DNA from: Bacillus sp. AFS098217
GTDB taxonomy: Bacteria; Bacillota; Bacilli; Bacillales; Bacillaceae_G
Direction: 5' to 3'
Length of the DNA: 35,201 nucleotides
Assembly (NCBI RefSeq): GCF_002551815.1
Contig: NZ_NVPR01000057.1
Location: 1-35,201, forward strand
Shown: piece by piece, positions 17,276 through 27,017 of the stretch
Numbering within the stretch: position 1 is the first letter of the stretch
Layout of the letters: every line of letters begins with the position of its first letter
Position numbers and translations under genes: made by a program
Notes under the pieces: generated by a model
Databases searched by the model: none
Seen by the model: the letters and a program-made list of their open reading frames with translations, nothing else
Told to the model about the DNA's origin: nothing

Positions 17276-17620
17276 TTACACCTCCTGCACTTTTTCTATT
17301 AAACGGATATACTTTCCGTAATCAAGTTCGATCGTCTTAAGCGAAACAACCAATCCTTCTAAAAGCGTTTGTGCTTTTTCCATCGTATGAGCGTCTAAAT
17401 CATTAGGCAATTCATACGTTAAGAATCCGCCATCACTTCCGAGTTCAATAGTTGCCTGCACATTACAAAGTACTTCCACTGCATTTATAGATCCGAACAC
17501 AACCGCTGTTGTTGCAGCACAGACAAGATCTTGTCCATGCGGTGCATAATCGGCATGTCCAGTCATTCTAAATGATTGGATACTTCCTAATTTCGTGCGA
17601 CTTATCGTAATTTTAATCAT
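17276..17620 (-). CDS. prp: Ribosomal-processing cysteine protease Prp (YsxB)
   Basis: Small cysteine protease that removes the N-terminal leader of L27. Length 114 aa. The catalytic dyad is visible as H22 (TGHADYAPHGQD) and C34 (LVCAATTAV), with D31 between, the same numbering I recall for the Staphylococcus aureus enzyme. Located between rplU and rpmA, the usual place in Firmicutes whose L27 carries the leader. Confidence 0.95.
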   Translation of the reverse strand: MIKITISRTKLGSIQSFRMTGHADYAPHGQDLVCAATTAVVFGSINAVEVLCNVQATIELGSDGGFLTYELPNDLDAHTMEKAQTLLEGLVVSLKTIELDYGKYIRLIEKVQEV

Positions 17621-17631
17621 CTTAACCAGAA

Positions 17632-17940
17632 TTAAGCGTTGATTGCTTCAACTACTAGCTTAGTGTAAGGTTGACGATGACCTTGTTTCTTACGATTGTT
17701 CTTTTTCGCTTTGTATTTGAAAACGATGATTTTCTTAGCGCGACCGTGTTTTTCAACTTTCGCAGTAACTGTTGCACCTTCTACAACTGGGCTACCAACT
17801 TTCACGTTTTCGCCACCAACGAAAAGAACTTTGTCAAAAGTAACAGTTTCACCAGCTTCAACATCTAATTTTTCAATGTAGATTTCTTGACCAGCTTCAA
17901 CTTTGATTTGTTTTCCACCTGTTTCGATAATTGCGTACAT
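17632..17940 (-). CDS. rplU: 50S ribosomal protein L21
   Basis: L21, 102 aa, binding 23S rRNA. The start [15 protein letters not shown], the middle [12 protein letters not shown] and the basic end [17 protein letters not shown] are diagnostic. First gene of the operon, with a strong GGAGG ribosome site, preceded by a structured leader (17950-18060). Confidence 0.98.
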
Positions 17941-17949
17941 ACTTGCACC

Positions 17950-18060
17950 TCCTCATAATTACTAAGACTCGCCAACACAAGGTAGACATGAACTGCCTTT
18001 TAGGAACCTGTCTTGTGCGGTTGTAGCATATAGCCGTTTAGGTGCTATAAACTATAACAT
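17950..18060 (-). promoter_or_regulatory. L21 leader (structured 5' UTR of rplU)
   Basis: Between the promoter and rplU lies about 110 nt of leader. It can form a long imperfect hairpin: CACAAG (17976-17981) pairs with CTTGTG (18012-18017), extended by CAAC/GTTG. An L21 leader is known upstream of rplU in low-GC Gram-positives and is thought to allow feedback by the ribosomal protein. Assignment rests on position and hairpin, not on a covariance search. Confidence 0.6.
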
Positions 18061-18064
18061 AGAG

Positions 18065-18094
18065 ATGTTACCATGAAACATGGACGATTGTCAA
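18065..18094 (-). promoter_or_regulatory. rplU operon promoter
   Basis: Consensus -35 TTGACA (18094-18089), 18-nt spacer and TG-extended -10 TAACAT (18070-18065). Start of the leader transcript is expected near 18058. Confidence 0.7.
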
Positions 18095-18109
18095 TAAATG
18101 TTCTGCTAA

Positions 18110-19498
18110 CTATTTTTTTCGATTCATCATTTCTTGCTTCGTTCCAAATCGAATAATCGCATACTTCTCAGCTTCTTCATCTGTAAAATAAATTTGAAAC
18201 GGTATATTTTTTTGTAATTCTTTATGTGAAAATGCTTTTTGTACTTCTTTCGGTGCTGCGATTAGCACTGCTTCATCTTCTACATGACTATATGTAATAA
18301 GCTCTCTTTCTAGCTCATATGCGATTGTTTCATTAGAAATGATATACCCTGTCGTTTTGCACTGTGAACAATCTTCTAGTAATACATCACGCAGCGAGTG
18401 TTTTTTGCGCTTACGTGTCATTTCTAAAATACCTAGTTCGGTAAATCCAAGTACTCTCGTATAGGTACGGTCCCCTTGTAAAGCCGTAATTAAGCTCTCT
18501 CTTATTTTCTCCTTATCAGCCTGTTTTTTCATATTAATGAAATCAATTAATATCATACCCCCAATATCACGAAGCCTTAACTGGCGAGCAATTTCTTCGG
18601 CAGCCATTTCATTTGTTCGTACTACTGTATCCTGTAAGTTTTGTTTCCCGGTAAATTTACCAGTGTTCACATCGATTATTGTCATCGTCTCCATTTGTTC
18701 GATAATTAAATACGAACCGTTCTGTAACCATACGATTTTTTGCAGTGCTTTTTCAATTTCTCGCTCTACGCGAAAATGACTGAACATAGAAGCCTTTTCA
18801 CTGTAGAATGACACCTTTTCTTTTCCTACTTTATCTTCCAATTCCTTTACGATACTTCTCGTATCTACAATTACTTTTTCTACCGATTCAATAGGATTCT
18901 CTTGAAATACACGATCTAAAAAAGTTGCTGGGCGATGGAGAAGTATCGGGGCCTTTCCTTGCCCCTCTTTTCTTTTTAAATCTTCAAATAGCTCTTGAAA
19001 ATGTTGCATTTCAGCTTGTATTTCATCAATTGCACCTTTTTCACATGCTGAACGAAAAATATATCCTCCCGTTCCTTCTACTTGAATTTCAAGTAATTGT
19101 TGCCTTTTCTTATGACTTTTTATTTTCCGGGAAACAGCACGCATTTCATCATATGGCATATAAACGACATATTTCCCGGTAAATTCTACATTCGCTGTTA
19201 GCTTCGGTCCTTTTGTATCAATCGCTTCTTTTACCACTTGCACGAGCAATGCTTGTCCTTCATGTACTCGATATGACGCTGGTACATCATCATATGAAAG
19301 GTAAGCATGTTTTTCTAAACCGATGTTTACAAATGCTGCGTTCATCCCAGCAATCGTTCGCACAACACGTCCAACATAAATGTGTCCAACAATTTCTTGA
19401 TCTTCATTCCGTTGCCATAAAAGCTCAACAATCTTTTGTTTTTCTTCTATAGCCACTCTCTTTTCAGAACCCGTATAATTGATGTATAACGTCTTCAA
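18110..19498 (-). CDS. rng: RNase E/G family endoribonuclease
   Basis: Endoribonuclease of the RNase G type, 462 aa. The S1-like domain is visible (YVGRVVRTIAGMNAAFVNIG). The catalytic core has the two metal-binding aspartates in IIDVNTGKFTG and LIDFINMK, and the zinc-link cysteines in EDCSQCKTTGY. There is no long C-terminal scaffold, so it is RNase G-like. The start is TTG at 19498 with GAGGAAGG upstream; no ATG is better placed. I recall B. subtilis lacking RNase E/G (RNase Y serves there), so its presence is a lineage marker. A terminator separates it from spoIVFB. Confidence 0.94.
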   Translation of the reverse strand: MKTLYINYTGSEKRVAIEEKQKIVELLWQRNEDQEIVGHIYVGRVVRTIAGMNAAFVNIGLEKHAYLSYDDVPASYRVHEGQALLVQVVKEAIDTKGPKLTANVEFTGKYVVYMPYDEMRAVSRKIKSHKKRQQLLEIQVEGTGGYIFRSACEKGAIDEIQAEMQHFQELFEDLKRKEGQGKAPILLHRPATFLDRVFQENPIESVEKVIVDTRSIVKELEDKVGKEKVSFYSEKASMFSHFRVEREIEKALQKIVWLQNGSYLIIEQMETMTIIDVNTGKFTGKQNLQDTVVRTNEMAAEEIARQLRLRDIGGMILIDFINMKKQADKEKIRESLITALQGDRTYTRVLGFTELGILEMTRKRKKHSLRDVLLEDCSQCKTTGYIISNETIAYELERELITYSHVEDEAVLIAAPKEVQKAFSHKELQKNIPFQIYFTDEEAEKYAIIRFGTKQEMMNRKK

Positions 19499-19540
19499 AA
19501 TACCTTCCTCACTTTTCAGTTTCTTTTCTTCCTACAATAT

Positions 19541-19570
19541 AAAAGGTTAGTGTCATCGTCAACACTAACC
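19541..19570 (-). terminator. Terminator of spoIVFAB overlapping the spoIVFB stop
   Basis: GGTTAGTGT / ACACTAACC, 9-bp perfect stem with an 8-nt loop and TTTT; the spoIVFB TAG stop is inside the first arm. Confidence 0.88.
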
Positions 19571-20425
19571 AATTAACTCTTCCACAGATGAGGTTGTTCG
19601 TTTTTCAGTGAAGTACGCGTATAGCAATTCATTTTCATCTAATGTATAGTGCTCTTTATATTTACCATGAACAATAATGGAATGTTTATACCCCCTGCGG
19701 AACTTTGTGAAAATCGTATATAACCGATCATCTGTTTTTACCTCAATGGGAGCAATCTTTTCAATACCTCGCTTGTTTCCATAATAACGTTCTAGTAAAA
19801 AACGCATAAATGCATAACGCCGCTGCTTCCATTCTTGATATAACGAAAGGGCTAAAAAAAGAAGAAGCACCCACATCATAATATTATTACTATTCCAAAG
19901 TAGCTGCCATCCCAATATCACACTAAAAAAAACACATGATATTTTCATCATTTTCTCATGTGCTTGTAAATAAGGAAATCGATGTGATAACACATTAAAT
20001 AAAACTTTCCCGCCATCCAGTGGCCAAATCGGCAACAAATTAAACCCTAAAATGATGAAATTGTTCCACACAAAAAAATGATACAGGTCATCATTAACCC
20101 ATCCTGCTCGATATAAAATATATGCCATTCCAATCATCCATACATGTTGAATCGGCCCTGCCATCACAACGACTAATTCTTCTTTTAACGGCTTATTCCC
20201 ATGTTCCTCAAGCTCCGCCACACCACCAAATGGCAAGAGTTGTATTTGCTTGATGCGCCAGTTATAATGGGCCGCTGCGAATGCATGCCCAAGTTCATGA
20301 ATCAATACAATGGAAAATAAAAGTAATAATTCTTTAAAACGTGCCGTAAAAATCCCAATGGTTATAATCCCCCAGAACAATGGATGTATCGTAATTTTTG
20401 ACAGTACTTCGCTATATTTAGTCAA
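19565..20425 (-). CDS. spoIVFB: SpoIVFB intramembrane metalloprotease (pro-sigma-K processing)
   Basis: Site-2-type zinc protease in the outer forespore membrane that cleaves pro-sigma-K in the mother cell. Length 286 aa. The zinc motif is LIHELGHAFA (H43, E44, H47), and the third ligand lies in NLLPIWPLDGG (D138). Several membrane helices are followed by a C-terminal cytoplasmic part that should bind ATP like a CBS domain. The start is TTG at 20425 with AGGTGA 6-7 nt upstream, overlapping spoIVFA by 8 nt. Confidence 0.95.
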   Translation of the reverse strand: MTKYSEVLSKITIHPLFWGIITIGIFTARFKELLLLFSIVLIHELGHAFAAAHYNWRIKQIQLLPFGGVAELEEHGNKPLKEELVVVMAGPIQHVWMIGMAYILYRAGWVNDDLYHFFVWNNFIILGFNLLPIWPLDGGKVLFNVLSHRFPYLQAHEKMMKISCVFFSVILGWQLLWNSNNIMMWVLLLFLALSLYQEWKQRRYAFMRFLLERYYGNKRGIEKIAPIEVKTDDRLYTIFTKFRRGYKHSIIVHGKYKEHYTLDENELLYAYFTEKRTTSSVEELIG

Positions 20426-21161
20426 ATGAAATCACCTGAATCGGGTCGATAAATTTTTCATTCTTTTTGATTGCAAAATAAAATTTACCATTCTTATGAT
20501 CCATATCACTACCGACTGTTCCAACTTTTTGCTTCTTTGAAACGTAATCATATAACTTCACTGATGTTTCATTTAAATTTCCATACCATGATTCCGTACC
20601 ATCCGCATGTTGAATTTCAACTGTATTTCCAAGCCCGTCTTTCTTGCCAGCAAAAATAACAACTCCTTCATTCACTGATTCAACAGTTGCATCCGCAGCT
20701 GTTTGTACAAATACGCCTTGCCCATTTTTCTGAAAGCCTTGCATGACTTTCCCAGAGGCTGGAACTGCATAATCTTTTTGTTCTGCTCCTTGCTTCTTTT
20801 TACTCGTAGACAAAAATACAAGTGGCTTTCCAAATTGATCCTCATACCATTTTGACACTGCCGCAAACTGAAATTCTTCCTGCATCACTTTCGTTACAGC
20901 AGTTCGCGCTCCATTAAGAGGGGCGGGCGCATTTTTAAATAAAATGGCTACTGAAAGAACCAGTATGGCGGATAGTAAAACCTTAAATAAAAAGACTTCC
21001 TTACGAAAAAGGGGATGAATCTCCTTTTCACCTTCTTCAATGAATATCGTTTCCCCATCAAAATTTTCTCCAGAGAAATATTGTTCTTCCTCTAGCCTCT
21101 CTTGTTCTTCTTTTCTCTTCGCAATCCGTTTTCGAATTTCCTCTACCCGTCTATTCTTCAT
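20418..21161 (-). CDS. spoIVFA: SpoIVFA, inhibitor/scaffold of SpoIVFB
   Basis: Membrane protein that holds SpoIVFB inactive together with BofA until the forespore signal arrives. Length 247 aa: a charged N-terminal region (RRVEEIRKRIAKRKEEQE), a membrane helix near residues 55-75, then a LytM/M23-like domain (about 130-240; GNTVEIQHADGTESWYGNL). The metal-ligand His/Asp set of true M23 peptidases is not preserved (KFYFAIKK replaces the HxH strand), so it should be catalytically dead, as expected of a protease regulator. First gene of the pair, behind a sigma-E-like promoter. Confidence 0.93.
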   Translation of the reverse strand: MKNRRVEEIRKRIAKRKEEQERLEEEQYFSGENFDGETIFIEEGEKEIHPLFRKEVFLFKVLLSAILVLSVAILFKNAPAPLNGARTAVTKVMQEEFQFAAVSKWYEDQFGKPLVFLSTSKKKQGAEQKDYAVPASGKVMQGFQKNGQGVFVQTAADATVESVNEGVVIFAGKKDGLGNTVEIQHADGTESWYGNLNETSVKLYDYVSKKQKVGTVGSDMDHKNGKFYFAIKKNEKFIDPIQVISFD

Positions 21162-21263
21162 ACTGTCCCCTTCCTTTTTTCACCTTTTATTCAATTAACA
21201 AATCAAGTGAAACTTCAAAGTAGACACCGTTATCTATTTGCGTAACTTTATACAGTTTGTACA

Positions 21264-21292
21264 TATGTATGAGCCCTAACAGGAAGATATTC
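21264..21292 (-). promoter_or_regulatory. Sigma-E promoter of spoIVFAB
   Basis: GAATATC (21292-21286), 14-nt spacer, CATACATA (21271-21264): close to the sigma-E consensus kmATATT-N14-CATACAnT. Transcription would start about 95 nt before spoIVFA. The operon is mother-cell expressed in B. subtilis, which agrees. Confidence 0.72.
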
Positions 21293-21300
21293 ATGAGAAG

Positions 21301-21335
21301 AAAAAAGAAAGCACTCCGCATATATGCGAAGTGCT
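21301..21335 (-). terminator. Terminator of the maf-mre-min operon
   Basis: Just after the minD stop: AGCACTTCGCA-TATA-TGCGGAGTGCT (one T-G wobble) followed by TTCTTTTTT. Confidence 0.88.
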
Positions 21336-21336
21336 T

Positions 21337-22134
21337 CTAACGAATTCCAAAGAAATTTTTCATCTTTGTAAATACGGATACTTTCTCTCGTTCAAACGCT
21401 TGTAATGGTACATTTTCACCTAACAAGCGTCTTGCAATATTTCGATAAGCTAACGCTGCTTTTCCAGTTGGCTGCAATGCTACAGGCTCCCCTGTATTTG
21501 TAGCACGAATAACTTCATCATCATCTTCGACAATTCCAAGTAGTTCAATCGAAAGTGTACGTACAATCTCATCTACATCAAGCATATCTTGCTCATGTAA
21601 CATATGACTACGCACACGGTTAATGACAAGTTTTGGTGGTTCAATATCTTCTTTTTCTAAAAGCCCGATAATACGATCCGCATCGCGCATAGAAGATACT
21701 TCAGGTGTCGTTACAACAATTGCTTTATCCGCACCTGCTACTGCATTTTTAAATCCCTGCTCAATACCTGCAGGACAATCAATTAATATGTAATCATAAT
21801 CTTGACGTAATAGTTGTATTAACTCATCCATTTGTTCAGGTGTTACCGCGGATTTATCACTCGTTTGTGCTGCAGGTAATAAATAAAGCTCATCAAAGCG
21901 CTTATCTTTAATGAGAGCCTGAGGTAAACGACAACGACCTTCGACGACATCAACAAGATCAAATACAATACGATTTTCTAGCCCCATTACTACGTCTAAA
22001 TTTCTTAGACCAATATCCGTGTCAATTAAACATACCTTTTTCCCGGATAATGCCAAGGCTGTACCAATGTTTGCAGACGTTGTAGTTTTGCCTACCCCGC
22101 CTTTTCCAGATGTAATTACTATTGCCTCTCCCAC
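21337..22134 (-). CDS. minD: Septum site-determining ATPase MinD
   Basis: Membrane-associated ATPase that recruits MinC to block division near poles. Length 265 aa. The start is GTG; the protein opens with the deviant Walker A SGKGGVGKTT, then DTDIGLRNLDVVMGL and LIDCPAGIE. The C-terminal FTKMKNFFGIR is the amphipathic membrane-targeting helix. It lies 2 nt after minC, last of mreBCD-minCD. Confidence 0.97.
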   Translation of the reverse strand: MGEAIVITSGKGGVGKTTTSANIGTALALSGKKVCLIDTDIGLRNLDVVMGLENRIVFDLVDVVEGRCRLPQALIKDKRFDELYLLPAAQTSDKSAVTPEQMDELIQLLRQDYDYILIDCPAGIEQGFKNAVAGADKAIVVTTPEVSSMRDADRIIGLLEKEDIEPPKLVINRVRSHMLHEQDMLDVDEIVRTLSIELLGIVEDDDEVIRATNTGEPVALQPTGKAALAYRNIARRLLGENVPLQAFEREKVSVFTKMKNFFGIR

Positions 22135-22136
22135 AG

Positions 22137-22823
22137 CTATACAATTCCCCTTTCTAACTTTGTTAAATTAGGTCTAAGATGAGTGAGAAGTTGCAGGCGA
22201 TCGACAACAATGTGATTGTTCTCATTAATATACGCACATTCTGCCGTCTCTGCTCCGTCTTCTTTCTCTTCCGGAGCCCGCATTGTCACATCACTAATTC
22301 GAAGTTGCATTGGATTCATAACAGATGCCGCAATTACAGCATCTGTATCTCCATAATATCCAGCATGTGCAATTCCTCGTAATGTTCCAATGACAAAAAT
22401 ATTCCCCCCAGCGATAACCGTTCCGCCTGGATTAACATCTCCAATTAATAATAGATTCCCTTTTACATGCAAAACTTGACCCGAGCGAACAATTTTGGAA
22501 ATAGGGACAATTTCTGTTTCTTCTTTCCAAGCTATAGCCTCAGCTTTTGTTATAACATCACTCTCAATAGAATCCACAACAAGATTTTTCTTATTGCGAA
22601 TTAAGGTACGAATTTCTTCTTGTTGCACCTCTGTCAAATAGCGATTTCCTACTTTAACATACACTTCAATTAATGAGCGCTCATCACCATCGTAATAATG
22701 GGTTGAAAGTTTCTCATCCAGTTCTTGCAACAATTCAGTAAATAAACAGCAATCATCTAAATGAAGTGTTAGTCCATCTTTTGTCCCCTTTATTGTTACA
22801 TTCTGTTGCTTTTTTTCTTCCAC
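22137..22823 (-). CDS. minC: Septum site-determining protein MinC
   Basis: FtsZ polymerisation inhibitor, 228 aa. N-terminal domain (residues 1-100) begins after a GTG start at 22823 (GGGGTGA upstream). The C-terminal beta-helix has the Gly-rich repeats [20 protein letters not shown] and [14 protein letters not shown] that bind MinD. Follows mreD by 35 nt. Confidence 0.95.
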   Translation of the reverse strand: MEEKKQQNVTIKGTKDGLTLHLDDCCLFTELLQELDEKLSTHYYDGDERSLIEVYVKVGNRYLTEVQQEEIRTLIRNKKNLVVDSIESDVITKAEAIAWKEETEIVPISKIVRSGQVLHVKGNLLLIGDVNPGGTVIAGGNIFVIGTLRGIAHAGYYGDTDAVIAASVMNPMQLRISDVTMRAPEEKEDGAETAECAYINENNHIVVDRLQLLTHLRPNLTKLERGIV

Positions 22824-22858
22824 TAAAGTTCACCCCACCGATTCAATTCGACATAAAA

Positions 22859-23404
22859 TCAGAAAATCCTTTTTTCTTTTTCTTCCATCGCTTTTGAAAG
22901 ACGCACAAGATATCGTCTCAGTGGGAAACAAACTATCAATAAGAAAATTCCATTTAGCAATAAAGTAGCGAGGAGACGATCTGTGAAAAAGATATGCGCT
23001 GGTACGTGAATACGTCCTAATAACGTTAAGAATCCATATACATAATACTCTAATGCTGCAATACCCGTTAATACGATAAAAGAAACAATAAATAAGTTCA
23101 ATTGCAAGACTCTCATCGCACTATAAACAAGATACGCTAAAATCGGATAAGCAAATATATATACACCAACAAGTTCTGTGTACACCGTATCAAATAAAAA
23201 ACCGAATAATAGTCCATAGTAAATGCCTTGAAGGGGACTGTAATAAACGGTAATGAAACATAGAACAATGATAAGGAAATGCGGCGCTGCTATGCTACCC
23301 TTCCAAAATAATTCTGTCGGAACTACAGTCGAAAACATATTTTCAAATAAAAAAACAAAAAGGAGCAGAAGAGGAAGAACCGCCCTTTTTAAAATAGTCG
23401 TCAT
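22859..23404 (-). CDS. mreD: Rod shape-determining protein MreD
   Basis: Integral membrane protein of the elongasome, 181 aa, with about five or six membrane helices over its whole length and a short basic C-terminus. Recognised by its place between mreC and minC and by PLQGIYYGLLFGFLFD, typical of MreD. It starts 12 nt after mreC. Confidence 0.93.
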   Translation of the reverse strand: MTTILKRAVLPLLLLFVFLFENMFSTVVPTELFWKGSIAAPHFLIIVLCFITVYYSPLQGIYYGLLFGFLFDTVYTELVGVYIFAYPILAYLVYSAMRVLQLNLFIVSFIVLTGIAALEYYVYGFLTLLGRIHVPAHIFFTDRLLATLLLNGIFLLIVCFPLRRYLVRLSKAMEEKEKRIF

Positions 23405-23416
23405 CTCTTCTCCCCC

Positions 23417-24274
23417 TTATTGTTCTAACGGTGCTGAAGGCATAGTTCGTTTTGCAACCATAATATGATTTACATCATTTAAATCCGCAGCAGGTTCTAC
23501 GTAAGCTGTTTGTGTTAATCCGTATGCATCTGGTTGAACATCTACAATTTTCCCAATCACTAAACCTTTCGGGAAAATATCACCAAGTCCAGATGTTACA
23601 ACCATCTGACCTTTTTCTACTTGTACATTAGATGAAATCTTTGTGAAAAGAAGTAATTGTTTTTCTTTGTCATAGCCTTCAATTAATCCAAAGATGCTAT
23701 CTTCTTTTCCTTGTACAACAGCAGAAATACGGTTTGTACGATTCATGGAGCTTAACAACTCTACTGTTGACGTAAATTGAGATACACTTTTCACACGCCC
23801 AATTAAGCCTTTTGGAGTCATAACAGCCATATCTTTCTTAATACCTTGTTGTGCTCCCTTATCAATTCCAACTAAATCGTACCATTTATCTGGATTACGA
23901 GAGACAACAGTAGCTTGAATTTCTTGGTGAGCATCAAGTGAATCTTTTATACCAACTTGCTCTTTTAATTCCTTGTTCTCTTTTTTTAAATTTTCTACGT
24001 TTGCTGATAACGTCGCATAATTATCTAATTTTTCTTTTAACTGTTTATTTTCTTCATACGTGCGCTTTACATCTTCTACATTCTCAAAGAATCCGGCAAC
24101 ATAATTCGCTGGCTTTTGGAATACACGTTCTACAACACCGACAGCATCTTTTACAAACTGCTCTGGCCATGTTAAACTCTTCCGTTCTTTCAATGAGATT
24201 CCAATCAATGCCACGAGAAGAATAATACTAACTAACAAAACAATTAATCTTTTGTTTAAGAAAAACTGTGGCAC
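23417..24274 (-). CDS. mreC: Rod shape-determining protein MreC
   Basis: Single-pass extracytoplasmic scaffold of the cell-wall elongation machinery. A membrane helix lies at about residues 8-27 (IVLLVSIILLVALIGISL), a coiled coil at about 65-110 (YEENKQLKEKLDN, ENLKKENKELKEQ), then the double beta-barrel domain. Two GTG codons are near the ribosome site AGAGGG (24287-24282): the one at 24280 is only 1 nt away, the one at 24274 is 7 nt away, so I chose 24274 (285 aa, MPQFFLNKRL). Confidence 0.93.
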   Translation of the reverse strand: MPQFFLNKRLIVLLVSIILLVALIGISLKERKSLTWPEQFVKDAVGVVERVFQKPANYVAGFFENVEDVKRTYEENKQLKEKLDNYATLSANVENLKKENKELKEQVGIKDSLDAHQEIQATVVSRNPDKWYDLVGIDKGAQQGIKKDMAVMTPKGLIGRVKSVSQFTSTVELLSSMNRTNRISAVVQGKEDSIFGLIEGYDKEKQLLLFTKISSNVQVEKGQMVVTSGLGDIFPKGLVIGKIVDVQPDAYGLTQTAYVEPAADLNDVNHIMVAKRTMPSAPLEQ

Positions 24275-24315
24275 GTTCACACCCTCTTAATTTCATTGTT
24301 TTTTATTTCGGAATA

Positions 24316-25350
<1,035 letters not shown>

Positions 25351-25425
25351 TCATTTTCACGGACTCATTTTCTTACTTTATATTTATAATAAAACAGTAC
25401 GTTTTTATATTTTTCATCCTTTATT

Positions 25426-25465
25426 GTAGATGATTGTCTACAAAAAACTCATAAATCACATTATA
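25426..25465 (-). promoter_or_regulatory. Possible mreB promoter region
   Basis: In the radC-mreB gap the minus strand has a perfect -10 TATAAT (25465-25460) without a clear -35, followed by a small inverted repeat GTAGA-N6-TCTAC (25441-25426). An internal promoter here would uncouple mreBCD-minCD from maf-radC. Weak call. Confidence 0.35.
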
Positions 25466-25491
25466 AAACAAAATAAGTAAAAAGAATAGTC

Positions 25492-26169
25492 TTAAATATG
25501 ACCTTTTTCTTTCAAACTCACGAATTTATGGTCGCCTATAATGATATGATCAAGAACTTCAATTCCAATAATCTTACCGCATTCCACTAACCGTTTTGTT
25601 ACTTCAATATCTTCGCGGCTTGGCGTCGGGTCTCCTGAAGGGTGATTATGCAGACAGATAATAGAGGCTGCTGCGCGGCGAAAGGCTTCCTTGAACACCT
25701 CGCGAGGATGTACAATTGAGGCATTTAAGCTTCCAATAAAAACTGTATGCCGATGCATCACTTGATTCTTCGTATTTAGATATAAACAAACGAAATGCTC
25801 CTGTTGCAAAAAGCGCATCTCTTCCATCATATACCTAGCACAATCTTCTGGACTTCGAATGCTATATCTATTTTGATACTCTAGGCGCACCATTCTTCGT
25901 CCTAGTTCGAAAGCAGCAATAAGCTGAGATGCTTTTGCGATCCCCACACCATGGATACTTGTCATCTCCTCTATTGTAGCATCTTTTAACATTCGTAATC
26001 CGTCAAAATGGCACAAAATTTTGCCTGCTAATGTTAGAACCGATTCTTCCTTAGAACCAGTTCTAAGCAACACTGCAAGAAGTTCCCGATTCGATAAATT
26101 GCTTGCTCCTTCTAATAATAAACGCTCCCGTGGCTGTTCCTCTTTCAAAACATCACGAATACCGTTCAT
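25492..26169 (-). CDS. radC: RadC-family (JAMM/MPN) protein
   Basis: UPF0758 family, 225 aa, an N-terminal helix-hairpin-helix-like part (TSIHGVGIAKASQLIAAFELGRR) and a C-terminal JAMM metalloprotease-like domain with the metal motif HNHPSGDPTPSRED. Despite the name it is not established as a repair protein; its role is unknown. Position between maf and mreB is conserved in Bacillus. Confidence 0.93.
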   Translation of the reverse strand: MNGIRDVLKEEQPRERLLLEGASNLSNRELLAVLLRTGSKEESVLTLAGKILCHFDGLRMLKDATIEEMTSIHGVGIAKASQLIAAFELGRRMVRLEYQNRYSIRSPEDCARYMMEEMRFLQQEHFVCLYLNTKNQVMHRHTVFIGSLNASIVHPREVFKEAFRRAAASIICLHNHPSGDPTPSREDIEVTKRLVECGKIIGIEVLDHIIIGDHKFVSLKEKGHI

Positions 26170-26200
26170 ATCTTCACTCCTTTTTCAATTTGTCGCAAAG

Positions 26201-26227
26201 AAAACCCCATGCAATTTCACGCATGGG
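26201..26227 (-). terminator. Hairpin/attenuator after maf
   Basis: CCCATGC (26227-26221) pairs with GCATGGG (26212-26206) across 8 nt, followed by GTTTTC; the first arm includes the last codons of maf. The T-run is short, so partial readthrough into radC is likely. Confidence 0.55.
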
Positions 26228-26792
26228 ATACATCGCTATCAAACTGTTTCAATTCACGAACAAGACGCGCAATTGGTAAACCTACTACACTGTAATAATC
26301 TCCTTGAATATGGTGAACAAAGATAGAACCTTTCCCTTGAATACCATAACTTCCAGCCTTATCAAGCGGTTCTTTCGTTGCAATATACGCATCAATCTCT
26401 TCTTCCGTTAACTCCCAAAACGTAACTTCTGTGCGCTCATAAAATGTGACCGTTTTTTCTTTTGAAATGAGTGCAACACCTGTATATACTTCATGTGTTT
26501 TTCCTGATAAGAGCTGCAACATTCTCTTCGCTTCCGCTTCATCGTTAGGCTTTCCAAGAATACGCGATTCATATGTAACAATTGTATCTGCCCCTAATAC
26601 CACACTATCTTCGTGATTTTCTGCTACAGCAGACGCTTTTTGCAAAGAAAGTGACATCACAATATCAGAAGGTGACGAATATGCACCGATTGTTTCTTCT
26701 ATTTCACTTACGACAATTTCAAACGGGACGTTTGCTAGTTCAAGTAGTTCCTTACGGCGTGGTGATCCAGAAGCTAAAATAAGTTTTTTCAT
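26217..26792 (-). CDS. maf: Maf-family nucleotide pyrophosphatase
   Basis: House-cleaning dTTP/UTP pyrophosphatase linked to division arrest; 191 aa. N-terminal [14 protein letters not shown], then VLGADTIV and the C-terminal GSYGIQGKG and YYSVVGLP motifs define the family. I start at ATG 26792 (MKKLILASG) because AAGGAG stands just upstream; an in-frame ATG at 26846 would add 18 residues not typical of the family. First gene ahead of radC and mreBCD-minCD. Confidence 0.95.
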   Translation of the reverse strand: MKKLILASGSPRRKELLELANVPFEIVVSEIEETIGAYSSPSDIVMSLSLQKASAVAENHEDSVVLGADTIVTYESRILGKPNDEAEAKRMLQLLSGKTHEVYTGVALISKEKTVTFYERTEVTFWELTEEEIDAYIATKEPLDKAGSYGIQGKGSIFVHHIQGDYYSVVGLPIARLVRELKQFDSDVSHA

Positions 26793-26964
26793 GTTTTCTC
26801 CTTTCTTTCTTACATGTAACAGAATCATATAACTTGATCGTATCAAATGAATATTTTCCCCACAAATTGTAAAAATATCATTTTCTTTTTAGGAAATAAA
26901 AGTTTTCGTTTTTATACGACTATATTCTGTACATAAAGAAAGCACTTTGATCTAGTATAAAACC

Positions 26965-27003
26965 GAAAGAAAGGAAAGAAGTTCACACACTTCTTCCCTC
27001 TTC
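26965..27003 (-). terminator. Imperfect hairpin after spoIIB
   Basis: A purine-rich arm (27003-26990) can pair with a pyrimidine-rich arm (26981-26965) across TGTGTGAA, with bulges, followed by GGTTTTATA. Weak terminator candidate between spoIIB and maf. Confidence 0.4.
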
Positions 27004-27017
27004 ATTTTATTATCCTA

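Noticed and set aside
26847-26900. Inverted repeat TTGAT-ACG-ATCAA upstream of maf as an operator
   Set aside because: Only 5 bp per arm in AT-rich DNA; expected by chance.
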